DNA from: Polyangium spumosum
GTDB lineage: Bacteria > Myxococcota_A > Polyangia > Polyangiales > Polyangiaceae
DNA: 64,000 nt
NCBI RefSeq assembly: GCF_009649845.1
Contig: NZ_WJIE01000002.1
Span: forward strand, 310,001 to 374,000
Reading direction: 5' to 3'
The notes under the pieces are model-generated. The model ran no database searches, was not told where the DNA came from, and saw only the letters and a list, made by a program, of their open reading frames with translations. Shown here one piece after another: positions 1 through 9,296 of this stretch (the stretch's first letter is position 1; each line of letters begins with the position of its first letter). A program made the translations under genes and the position numbers.

Positions 1-2
1 GC

Positions 3-737
3 CTGCGCGAGCAATGGACGGGCGTGGTCGCGCACGACCTGCGCCAGCCGGTGCAGACCATTTTGCTCTCGACCCGGGCGCTCTCGCGCAGGCTCGGGCC
101 CGAGCCGCCCGAGGACGTGAGCGTCGCGCTCTCGCGGATCCGCGCGGGGGCGGCGCGGCTCGGCCGGATGATCGAGGACCTGCTCGACGCCGCGCGCGTG
201 GAGGCGAACCAGCTCGTGCTCGATCGGAGGCCCCTCGATCTGCGGACCGAGCTCCAGGAGATCGTGGAGCGGGCCGCCGGGCACACGGAGGGCCACCCCG
301 TGCGTGTGGTGATCGAGGGCGAGGTCCCGGCCGTCTCCGCCGATCGGGATCGGCTGGAGCAGATCGTGACGAACCTGCTCTCGAACGCGGCGAAGTACGG
401 GGCTCCGGGGAGCGAGATCGTGATCGCGGCGCGGGCCGAGCGAGGCGAGGCCGAGGTCGCGGTGACGAACCGGGGCTCAGGGATCCCGGCGGCGCACCTC
501 GGGCGCCTCTTTCAGCGCTTCGCGCGCCTGCCCGGCTGCGCGCCGGGTGGCGCCGCGGGGACGGGCCTCGGCCTGTACATCACGAAAGGATTGGTGGAGG
601 CGCACGGCGGGCGCGTCTCGGTCGAGAGCACGCCCGGCGAGGTGACGACATTTCGATTCACGTTGCCCTTCGTGTACACGCGCCACGAGGGCGAGCGCGG
701 CGCGGAGGAGGCGCCGCCGCTGCATCGGTCGGCTTGA
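3..737 (+). CDS. Sensor histidine kinase, C-terminal part (5' end outside window)
   Basis: This is the C-terminal 244 codons of a histidine kinase open from the window edge. The HisKA dimerisation/phosphoacceptor box is visible as VVAHDLRQPVQT, with His the likely phosphorylated residue. The HATPase domain follows: the N box is in LEQIVTNLLSNAAKYG, the G1-like box is VTNRGSGIP, the F-box region is LFQRFARL, and the G2 box is GTGLGLYITKGLVEAHGG. The input or sensor domains lie upstream and cannot be seen. The gene runs convergently into the next gene with only 6 bp between stop codons. No response regulator is adjacent on this side, so the signal and partner are unknown. Family assignment is secure. 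Confidence 0.93.
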   Translation: MREQWTGVVAHDLRQPVQTILLSTRALSRRLGPEPPEDVSVALSRIRAGAARLGRMIEDLLDAARVEANQLVLDRRPLDLRTELQEIVERAAGHTEGHPVRVVIEGEVPAVSADRDRLEQIVTNLLSNAAKYGAPGSEIVIAARAERGEAEVAVTNRGSGIPAAHLGRLFQRFARLPGCAPGGAAGTGLGLYITKGLVEAHGGRVSVESTPGEVTTFRFTLPFVYTRHEGERGAEEAPPLHRSA

Positions 738-743
738 ACCGGC

Positions 744-1421
744 TCAGTCCTCGTACGAGAGCGTGAGCTCGGCGATGACGAACGGCCGCTCGGACTTGTC
801 GTAGACGACGGACAGGCTGGTGTTCGCCACGCTCCACGAATAGTACAGGATCTCGCCCGTGTCGGCGTCCGAGAAGAGGCGCATGTAGGCCGTGCCGGGC
901 AGGCCCCCCGTGAAGACGCCGCCGACCCTGCGGCTATCGGGGTACGACGCGTTTTGACCGTGCTCGCTGCCGGTGGAGTCGGCGATCGGCAAGGCCCATT
1001 GCTTCGTCCCCGGGATGGCCGGCGTGTACTCCGCGGTGATGTCGATGGGAGCGCCGGTGATGACGACGGTATGGCCCGCGTAGGCCGGCGACGCGACGGC
1101 GTCGATCACGAGGAGCTGGTCCACCGCGACGTCGGCGATGTGGGTGATCTCGACGAAATACGTCCCCTCGACGACCTCGTCGTACCACTTCGCGGAGCTC
1201 AGGCTCGCGGAGTTCCAGAGGTACTTGCACTCCGCGTCCGTGAGATCGTACGCGTCCTTGATCGCCTTCGTGACGAAGGCGCCGCCATTGCCTGTATTCG
1301 TGCCCGCGACGACGAGGTCGAGCGCGGCGCCCGAGACATCACCGGCCGCCAGCGCGGGCGCCGAGGAGAAGCAGAGGACGGACGCGACCGCGGCAGCACC
1401 AAAAAAACCCAGACGATTCAT
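744..1421 (-). CDS. Secreted protein, possible papain-fold (NlpC/P60- or CHAP-like), paralog of 3019-3729
   Basis: A 225-residue protein with a clear Sec signal peptide (MNRLGFFGAAAVASVLCFSS..ALA). The start at MNRL is preferred over the ATG-less extension because it gives an intact signal peptide and a GAGGTG ribosome site. The mature part aligns by eye over its whole length with the product of 3019-3729. A central IADVAVDQLLVID..AGHTVVITG block resembles the pGDhhhh...GHhhhh pattern of NlpC/P60-like papain folds. It is followed by an ADSTGSEHG motif and a beta-rich end (AYMRLFSDADTGEILYYSWS, then RPFVIAEL). A catalytic Cys is not convincingly placed: the only candidate is the DAECKYLW cysteine, and it is absent from the paralog. 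Fold assignment is inference; secretion is well supported. Confidence 0.75.
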   Translation of the reverse strand: MNRLGFFGAAAVASVLCFSSAPALAAGDVSGAALDLVVAGTNTGNGGAFVTKAIKDAYDLTDAECKYLWNSASLSSAKWYDEVVEGTYFVEITHIADVAVDQLLVIDAVASPAYAGHTVVITGAPIDITAEYTPAIPGTKQWALPIADSTGSEHGQNASYPDSRRVGGVFTGGLPGTAYMRLFSDADTGEILYYSWSVANTSLSVVYDKSERPFVIAELTLSYED

Positions 1422-1525
1422 CACACACACCTCAGGGCAGGACGACCTCGACGGTCGTCAATGGATCAATGGACAATCAGAGTGGGCATCCCCAACACCG
1501 GGACGCGCACCCGATACGCGGCTCG

Positions 1526-1553
1526 TGTATACCCGCGGAGAGGCGTGAGTCAA
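1526..1553 (-). promoter_or_regulatory. Candidate housekeeping promoter of secreted paralog 1
   Basis: Reading the minus strand, TTGACT (1553-1548) and TATACA (1531-1526) are separated by 16 bp. This would leave a 5' leader of roughly 100 nt before the start codon at 1421. The second paralog has a very similar arrangement (TTGACG, 18 bp, TATACC) at about the same distance from its start, which supports both calls. No transcript evidence. Confidence 0.5.
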
Positions 1554-1714
1554 GCCACAGTCTGGAAAGGGGCGCGAGGCCGGATGGGCCTCATTTGCTG
1601 CAATGGGAGCACGAAAGCGACAGGGCGCGACGCGACTTCATCGTGGGCGCAAAACGCGGACGCGACCGAGACGTAGCCGCGGGGGGGCGGGAGGTTATGC
1701 GGGGGAGCGCGAGA

Positions 1715-2434
1715 TCAGGCCGTCGTCGTCGAGGATTCGAGGCTCTCGTCGCTCTCGGCCTCGTCGCCGTCGCTCGCGTCCGCGGTCGCGAGGGCGGACC
1801 GCGTGCGGACCTCGTCGAAGAAGAGGTCCTGGGTGGGCTTGTCCCGCGGGAACTCGGCCGCGACGCGGCTCATGACCTCGACGTACATCGTGAGGAACGC
1901 CTCCTTCGCGGCGTCCCGCGCCACCCGCAGGTTTCGCGCCTTCTGCGCCGCGAGCTGTCGGCTCTCGAGGGCGGCCTCGTATTGCTTGCGGCGCTCTTCG
2001 ATTTCCGCTTTTTCGGCCTGCGCCTCCGGCCACGACGCCTCGGCCACGTCGAGCCGGCCTTCGAGGTCGACCATGGCCTTCACCTGGGAGGCCCCGACGA
2101 GCTTCGTGATCGGCGCGGAGCCCTCGGGGAACAGGAGGGTCGCGATGGGACCGCCGCGCCTGCCGTCGGCGATCTCGGCCTTCTGCTGGGTCAAGCGGAC
2201 GCGGCGATCGGAGACGAAGTTCTCGTATTTGACGTCGACGCGGGCGGGGAGGATGTCACGGACCGCCTGCTCGTAGGCTTGTTGCGACGCGGCGAGCGCG
2301 GCGGCGCCGGCCTTCATCTTGGCGGCGAGGGCCATGAGGACGATGCTGGGGGAGAACTTGCCGAGCATGCGCTCGGAGTAACCAGCAAGGTCGAGGCACT
2401 TCGAGGGGATGGTGTTCCGGTTGGGGCGTTGCAT
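1715..2434 (-). CDS. Unknown helical cytoplasmic protein between the two secreted paralogs
   Basis: A 239-residue protein that I do not recognise. The ATG at 2434 is preceded by a very strong ribosome site (GAAGGAGGATCC), which fixes the start. There is no signal peptide or membrane segment. The middle and C-terminal half are rich in Ala, Glu, Lys, Arg and Gln with heptad-like stretches (for example AEKAEIEERRKQYEAALES), suggesting a long helical or coiled-coil region. The C-terminus is an acidic/Ser/Thr tail (DASDGDEAESDESLESS). It lies on the same strand as the two secreted paralogs and is separated from the upstream one by a 584-bp gap containing a tandem repeat array. Function unknown; a myxobacterial lineage-specific protein is likely. 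Confidence 0.8.
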   Translation of the reverse strand: MQRPNRNTIPSKCLDLAGYSERMLGKFSPSIVLMALAAKMKAGAAALAASQQAYEQAVRDILPARVDVKYENFVSDRRVRLTQQKAEIADGRRGGPIATLLFPEGSAPITKLVGASQVKAMVDLEGRLDVAEASWPEAQAEKAEIEERRKQYEAALESRQLAAQKARNLRVARDAAKEAFLTMYVEVMSRVAAEFPRDKPTQDLFFDEVRTRSALATADASDGDEAESDESLESSTTTA

Positions 2435-3018
2435 CGAGGGATCCTCCTTCGAGGGGATGGGAGAGGTCATTGCAACGAGGCCCGAGGGGGCCACGCGGGG
2501 GGTTGGACGAAGGAGGCGGAAAATTCGTACGAGACGGTTTCTTGCTCCGCTGGGTTCAGCGTTCAGCGCCCGCAAATCGCCGGCGCCAGCCTGCACGATC
2601 CGCCTCGCATCCATGCAATGCCCTTCCATCCATCTGTGGGGAGCGCGTCGAACGCGTTCGAGCCACCCCATGCAGAGTGTGGGAAGCGCCTCGCACGCGT
2701 TCGAGGCACCCCATGCGGTGTGTGGGAAGCGCCTCGAACGCGTTCGAGCCACCTCATGCGGAGTGTGGGGAGCGCGTCGCACGCGTTCGAGCCACCCCAT
2801 GCGGTGTGTGGGGAGCGCCTTGCGCGCGTTCGAGCCACCCCATGCGGTGTGTGGGGAGCGCCTCGCGCGCGTTCGAGCCCCTCGCCGCAGTTGGCTTGGA
2901 GCGGCGCGCATCGCGCGCATGGTACATGGTCGTGGAGAGACGCGGAGGGGAGACGGGGGGAAGGCTCTGCCGGGCGGCGGAGTCCTGCGGGGGACGCGGA
3001 GCCTCTACGAGGAGAGGA
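2435..3018. other. 584-bp intergenic region carrying the 43-bp tandem array
   Basis: No credible gene is seen here. Reading frames on both strands exist only because of the repeat and high GC, and the 43-bp period is not a multiple of three. The segment nearest 2434 carries the ribosome site of the 1715-2434 gene. The centre is the repeat array. The 3019 side is downstream of the second secreted paralog and would hold its terminator, but no convincing hairpin with a T tract was seen. Confidence 0.6.
2641..2881. repeat. Tandem array of 43-bp repeats with palindromic core
   Basis: Units begin at 2641, 2684, 2727, 2770, 2813 and 2856, giving five complete 43-bp copies plus a partial sixth. Each contains a core of the form CGNNCGCGTTCG followed by a CCCCATGCGG-type block and ending in TGTGGG. 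In units 1 and 3 the core is the perfect 12-bp palindrome CGAACGCGTTCG; units 2 and 4 have CGCACGCGTTCG, and units 5 and 6 drift further. The CCCCA...TGGGG ends can also pair. There are no distinct spacers, so it is not a CRISPR array. Function unknown. Confidence 0.9.
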
Positions 3019-3729
3019 TCAGAGCGTGCACTCGCCGATGGCGAACGGCCGCTCGGTCTGGTCGTAGACGTAGGCCTCGGACGTGGCCGTGACGCTCCAC
3101 GCATGGGCGGTGATCTCACCCGTCACCTCGTCCGCATAGAGGCGCATGTAGGCCGTGCCGGACTTGCTGCCCGTGAACGTCCAGATGACGTTGTTGGGAT
3201 CGTTCGGGTCGGTGCTGCTGGACCAGCGGCTGTCGGAGTAGTCGGTACCGCCGTCGTAGTAGGCGGGGCTGAAGCCGTGCGCGCTGCTCGTCGAGTCGGC
3301 GATCGGCAGCGCCCACTGCGTCGTGCCCGTGATGTACGGCGTGTAGAACTCGGTCGGCGGCGTGATGTCGATCGGGTCGCCGATGATGACCACGGTATGG
3401 CTCCCGTCGATCGCGAGGATCTGGCCCGCCGCGACGTCGGCGATGTTCGTGATCTCGACGAAGTTGTCGGCCGTCGTGATCGCCGTGTACCACGCGGAGG
3501 AGCCCGGGCTCGTGGCGCCCCAGTAGTACGTCATCGCTGCGTTGTTGAGGGCGAAGGCATTCTTGATCGCCTTCGTCACGAAGGCGGCGCCGTTGCCCGG
3601 GGTCGCGTTCGCGGCGACGAGGTCGAGCGCCGCGCCCGCGACATCACCGTCCGACGCCATCGCAGGCGCCGCGCCGAAACAGAGAGCAGAAGCAACCGCC
3701 GCAGCACCGAAGAGACCGAGCTTATTCAT
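3019..3729 (-). CDS. Secreted protein, possible papain-fold, paralog of 744-1421
   Basis: A 236-residue protein starting at ATG 3729, where a signal peptide begins (MNKLGLFGAAAVASALCFGA..MAS). The upstream TGAGGG is a plausible ribosome site. It shares the same order of blocks as 744-1421: FVTKAIKNAF, FVEITNIADVAAGQILAID, SHTVVIIGDPIDI, QWALPIADSTSSAHG, GTAYMRLYADEVTGE and ERPFAIGEC. The His in the SHTVVI block and the Asp of the DST motif are conserved. The position of the paralog's Cys is occupied by AAMTYYW, so a Cys-protease mechanism looks lost. It carries an Asn/Asp/Ser-rich insert not found in paralog 1. Extracytoplasmic location is well supported; the fold and role are inferred. Confidence 0.75.
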   Translation of the reverse strand: MNKLGLFGAAAVASALCFGAAPAMASDGDVAGAALDLVAANATPGNGAAFVTKAIKNAFALNNAAMTYYWGATSPGSSAWYTAITTADNFVEITNIADVAAGQILAIDGSHTVVIIGDPIDITPPTEFYTPYITGTTQWALPIADSTSSAHGFSPAYYDGGTDYSDSRWSSSTDPNDPNNVIWTFTGSKSGTAYMRLYADEVTGEITAHAWSVTATSEAYVYDQTERPFAIGECTL

Positions 3730-3844
3730 GTACGCACCCTCAAGTTGATACGACCCGTGCGAGTCGTCATGACAGGGACCGAGGAACCACCATGGAGCAG
3801 GCATCCCCAAAATTCAGGGATAGCCACTCGATTGGGAGGTTCCG

Positions 3845-3874
3845 GGTATACTCCAGGGTCTCGGCGAGCGTCAA
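3845..3874 (-). promoter_or_regulatory. Candidate housekeeping promoter of secreted paralog 2
   Basis: On the minus strand, TTGACG (3874-3869) is followed after 18 bp by TATACC (3850-3845), about 115 nt upstream of the start at 3729. It resembles the element upstream of the paralog at 744-1421 in both hexamers and leader length. Confidence 0.5.
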
Positions 3875-3969
3875 GGAATAATCTGGAGATCGACACGTCT
3901 CCGGTCGGGCCCAGACGATAGCAGGATCTCGACATGACGCGGCGCGCCTCTCTCCCGTACACGCTCGGC

Positions 3970-4854
3970 TCAGCGTCCGCTCCCGGCATCATTTTGGGGC
4001 GCGAAGAGAAGCCGCAGCGCCTGCACCGCGCCGACATGATAGACCGTCGCGTGCGCCTCCCCCGCGAGCGGCACGTGATGCCAGGTGAGCCCCGGCGGCG
4101 CGTGCTTTTGCAGGACCTCCGCCAGCGCGGCCGTCTCCTTCGTGTTGTCCTCTGCCCCGCCGACGGTCAGGTAGAGCGTCTTTCCCTGCACGGGCAACGT
4201 CTTCAGCCGGCCCTCGGCCTGCTTCAGGAGGAAACCATCGTTCCACCAGAGGCTCGGGCTCACCGCGACGTGGACCCCGAACAGGCCCGGATCCTCCAGG
4301 AATTGCTCCACGACGAAGAGCCCCGCCAGCGACTCGCCCATGATCGCCCGCCGCCCATCGACGCGAAAATCACGCTCGACCCGCGGCACGAGCTCCTCCC
4401 GCAAGAAGGCGCGGAACGCCGCCGAGCCGCCGACGCGCGGCGCGATCTCCTTGTCCTCCGCATTTTCGGTCGGCCCCGTCAGGTCCCGGCGACGCTCGGT
4501 GTTTTCGATCCCAATCACGATCACCGGCTCCATGATCCCGTTCATGACCGAGACCTGCACGATGCCGGTGATGTGGTGAAAATCCTCCTCCGCGCCGCCG
4601 TCGAGCAGATACACCACGGGGTAAACCTGCCGGCTCTCGGCATAACCGGGCGGCAGGTACACCGTGATCCGACGTTTCTCCCGCAGCTCGGCGGAGTCCA
4701 TGAGGAACGACCGGCCAATGACGATGGCGTCGGAGGCGGCGGGGGGTGATTCCGCGCGGGCAGGCGGCTCGGGGCAGCGGGAGGCGCAGGCGGTGAGGGC
4801 GAGGCAAAGGGCGGACGCGGCGAGGGCGATGCGGCGCATGGGAGACGTTTTCAT
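3970..4854 (-). CDS. Lipoprotein esterase, Fes/IroE/BesA-like alpha/beta hydrolase
   Basis: A 294-residue putative lipoprotein: the N-terminus MKTSPMRRIALAASALCLALTAC ends in a lipobox (LTAC). The body is an esterase-D-type alpha/beta hydrolase. It has ITVYLPPGY and YPVVYLLDGG near the start, the nucleophile elbow GESLAG, and a late His in AGEAHATVYHVG. This layout matches the family of IroE/BesA/Fes-type enterobactin or bacillibactin esterases and related carbohydrate esterases. It follows the TonB-C-like lipoprotein gene after 11 bp on the same strand, so the two are probably co-transcribed, which would fit iron-siderophore use. No siderophore receptor or synthesis genes are nearby, so the substrate is uncertain. 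Confidence 0.8.
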   Translation of the reverse strand: MKTSPMRRIALAASALCLALTACASRCPEPPARAESPPAASDAIVIGRSFLMDSAELREKRRITVYLPPGYAESRQVYPVVYLLDGGAEEDFHHITGIVQVSVMNGIMEPVIVIGIENTERRRDLTGPTENAEDKEIAPRVGGSAAFRAFLREELVPRVERDFRVDGRRAIMGESLAGLFVVEQFLEDPGLFGVHVAVSPSLWWNDGFLLKQAEGRLKTLPVQGKTLYLTVGGAEDNTKETAALAEVLQKHAPPGLTWHHVPLAGEAHATVYHVGAVQALRLLFAPQNDAGSGR

Positions 4855-4865
4855 CACGGCCGCCG

Positions 4866-5648
4866 TCACCGCGGCGCCGGCCGTAAGGCCAGCCTGAACT
4901 TGAACGTATAGCCGATGCGCTGGGGGCGACCATCGAATGTCGCAGGCCTGAACTTGCTGCTCTCGAGCGCGCGAACGGCGAAATCTTCCATGTAAGGTAC
5001 GGTCCGCAGGACACGGCACGATTCCACGTCCCCCTTCTCCGTGATCGTGCAATGCACGAGAAGCTCGCCCTCGACTCGATTGCAAAGGGCCCGGGGCGTA
5101 TACTTCATCTCGGGGCCGGATATCTTGACCGGCCTCGTCATCCTGGCGTTCGGATTCACCCGGACGGGGGGCTTCGCCTCGGAGGGCACCTCCGGCGCAG
5201 CTCCGGGCTTCGGCGGCAGGCGGACATCCCATCCGTATTCGTAATCGACGGCGATCGGCTCCCCGTTCTTCTCGGCCGGCTGGTACTGCTGGTTCGTCAG
5301 CGCCCAGAGCGCAGCCTCGCTCATGTACGGGATCGTCTCCAGGAGGACGCAATGTTCGGCCTTGCCCTCCGTCGTGATGATGCACCGCGCGCGGATACGT
5401 CCCTCCGCCTTGACCTCGATGGCCCGCGACGGGACCCGGAGCGGCGGCGCCACGGACGGCTCCGGACGCTTCATGCCCGCCTGAAACGGCAAGACGCCCT
5501 CCGGGAGCTCGCCCGACAGGCACCCTTCGCTGCGCTCGCCGATCCGCGGCGTCGCCTCCGCGGCCGTCTCCACGGGCGCCGTCCCCTCCTTCGGCGCGCA
5601 CGCCGCGAGGTTCACCACGATGAATGCTCCCAGGGCTCGCCGATTCAC
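4866..5648 (-). CDS. Putative lipoprotein with two TonB C-terminal-like domains
   Basis: The GTG at 5648 gives a 260-residue protein whose N-terminus VNRRALGAFIVVNLAAC ends in a lipobox-like Cys. An upstream in-frame start at 5717 is possible but would bury the signal. Two copies of a TonB-C/AgmX-type fold are readable. The first is around EGRIRARCIITTEGKAEHC...IPYMSEAALWALTNQQYQPA; the second is around EGELLVHCTITEKGDVESC...VPYMEDFAVRALESSKFRPA. Each has the central hydrophobic strand, the PYMxxxAhxAL helix and a YxPA/FRPA strand. There is no N-terminal TonB transmembrane anchor and no Pro/Lys linker of classical length. It is the first gene of a likely two-gene operon with the esterase. It may be a periplasmic adaptor rather than an energy-transducing TonB. 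Confidence 0.75.
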   Translation of the reverse strand: MNRRALGAFIVVNLAACAPKEGTAPVETAAEATPRIGERSEGCLSGELPEGVLPFQAGMKRPEPSVAPPLRVPSRAIEVKAEGRIRARCIITTEGKAEHCVLLETIPYMSEAALWALTNQQYQPAEKNGEPIAVDYEYGWDVRLPPKPGAAPEVPSEAKPPVRVNPNARMTRPVKISGPEMKYTPRALCNRVEGELLVHCTITEKGDVESCRVLRTVPYMEDFAVRALESSKFRPATFDGRPQRIGYTFKFRLALRPAPR

Positions 5649-5769
5649 ACTCTCACGCCTTCCCGCCGGCTCGATGTCCCGAAAAACCGTTCTACAGGAG
5701 TCACGCGCCGCGCACAATCACCCTCCCCCTTCCCCGCGCCGCGCATCCACGCTACACACGCCCCCGACC

Positions 5770-6954
5770 ATGAAGCCTCAAGAGCCGCTCTCGCTCGACG
5801 CCCTCACCGCCATCGACGGGCTCCTCACCCACGAGGAGCTCATGATCCGCGACACCGTGCGCAGGTTCGTGCGCGAGCGGTATCTGCCGCGCGCCGCCGA
5901 GCTCTTCGCCAAGGAGCAGTTCGCGACCGACCTCATCCCCGAGATCGCCCAGATGGGCCTGCTCGGCGCCTCGCTCGAGGGCTACGGCTGCGCCGGCATG
6001 AATGCCGTCTCCTACGGGCTCGCCCTCGCCGAGCTCGAGTACGGCGACAGCGGGCTCCGGAGCTTCGTCAGCGTGCAGGGCTCGCTCGCGATGTACCCGA
6101 TCCGGCGCTTCGGCTCCGAGGACCAAAAAAACAAATACCTGCCGAAAATGGCGGCCGGCGAGCTCATCGGTTGCTTCGGCCTCACCGAGCCCGACGCCGG
6201 CAGCGATCCCGGCTCGATGAAGACCCGCGCCCGCAAGGACGGCGATTCCTACGTGCTCACCGGGACCAAGATGTGGATCACGAGCGCCCCGATCTGCGAC
6301 CTCGCCGTGGTATGGGCCAAGGTCGACGACGGCGACGCCTCGTCCATCCGCGGCCTCATCGTCGAGCGCGGCGCGAAGGGCTTCGAGACGCCCACCATCC
6401 ACGGAAAGATGAGCCTGCGCGCGAGCCCCACCGGCGAGATCGTGCTGAACGAGGTCCGCGTGCCGCAGGAGAACGTGCTGCCCGGCGTGGTCGGGCTCAA
6501 AGGGCCGCTCTCCTGCCTCACGCAGGCCCGCTTCGGCATCTCCTGGGGCGCGCTCGGCGCCGCGCGCGCCTGTTACGAGGCCGCCGTCGCGTACACCCGC
6601 GAGCGCGTGCAGTTCGGCCAGCCCGTGGCGGCGAAGCAGCTCGTGCAGGAGCAAATCGTGGAGATGGCCATGGACATCGCCAAAGGCCAGATCCTCGCGC
6701 TGCATTACGGGCGCCTCAAGGACGCCGGCGGCATCACGCCCGTGCAGGTGTCCTTCTGCAAAAAGAACAACGTCGGCCTCGCGCTGCGCGCCGCCCGCAA
6801 GGCCCGCGGCCTGCTCGGCGGAAACGGGATCCTGCTCGACTACCCCGTCATTCGCCACGCGCTGAACCTGGAGAGCGTCTATACCTACGAGGGCACCGAC
6901 GAGGTGCACACGCTCATCCTCGGCAGCGCCCTCACGGGCCATAACGCATTCTGA
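5770..6954 (+). CDS. gcdH: Acyl-CoA dehydrogenase, glutaryl-CoA dehydrogenase type
   Basis: A 394-residue FAD enzyme starting at the ATG at 5770. It shows the acyl-CoA dehydrogenase signatures in order: GCFGLTEPDAGSDPGSM in the middle domain, and ARFGISWGALGAARACYEA, ERVQFGQPVAAKQLVQ and GLLGGNGILLDYPVIRH in the C-terminal helical domain. The expected catalytic Glu is in TYEGTDEVH. The C-terminal pattern (NLESVYTYEGTDEVHTLILG, ending GHNAF) is that of glutaryl-CoA dehydrogenase, which oxidises and decarboxylates glutaryl-CoA to crotonyl-CoA in lysine and tryptophan catabolism. It is transcribed divergently from the lipoprotein pair across a 121-bp gap. No glutarate pathway partners are adjacent. 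Confidence 0.88.
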   Translation: MKPQEPLSLDALTAIDGLLTHEELMIRDTVRRFVRERYLPRAAELFAKEQFATDLIPEIAQMGLLGASLEGYGCAGMNAVSYGLALAELEYGDSGLRSFVSVQGSLAMYPIRRFGSEDQKNKYLPKMAAGELIGCFGLTEPDAGSDPGSMKTRARKDGDSYVLTGTKMWITSAPICDLAVVWAKVDDGDASSIRGLIVERGAKGFETPTIHGKMSLRASPTGEIVLNEVRVPQENVLPGVVGLKGPLSCLTQARFGISWGALGAARACYEAAVAYTRERVQFGQPVAAKQLVQEQIVEMAMDIAKGQILALHYGRLKDAGGITPVQVSFCKKNNVGLALRAARKARGLLGGNGILLDYPVIRHALNLESVYTYEGTDEVHTLILGSALTGHNAF

Positions 6955-7020
6955 GGCGAAGCGTCTCCGGCAAAAAGAACACGCCCGGCGGGCGACCTCT
7001 GGCATGATGAGGTCCTTGCC

Positions 7021-9099
<2,079 letters not shown>

Positions 9100-9296
9100 G
9101 CCGATCATGGCGAACCCACCAGACGTGAAATCATCTTCGCGTCCCGCGCGCGAGCTCCCGAAGCGTCACGATCCCAGCGGAAACGAAGGGCCCGAAGGCC
9201 CCACCCCCGCCCTCTTTTGAGGGATGACCCCAAGGGAGTCACGATGCACAATGTCAGACCGAGCGTGGCAGTAGCGCGTGCTCGGTTTCCACGCAC

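Noticed and set aside
2641-2881. Possible CRISPR array (regular repeats)
   Set aside because: The whole 43-bp period is repeated with no variable spacers, there are no cas genes, and the units drift steadily as in a tandem duplication.
6985-7020. Sigma-54-like element TGGCAT...TTGCC before the surface-protein gene
   Set aside because: The spacing between the GG and GC elements is about 15 rather than the required 10 bp.
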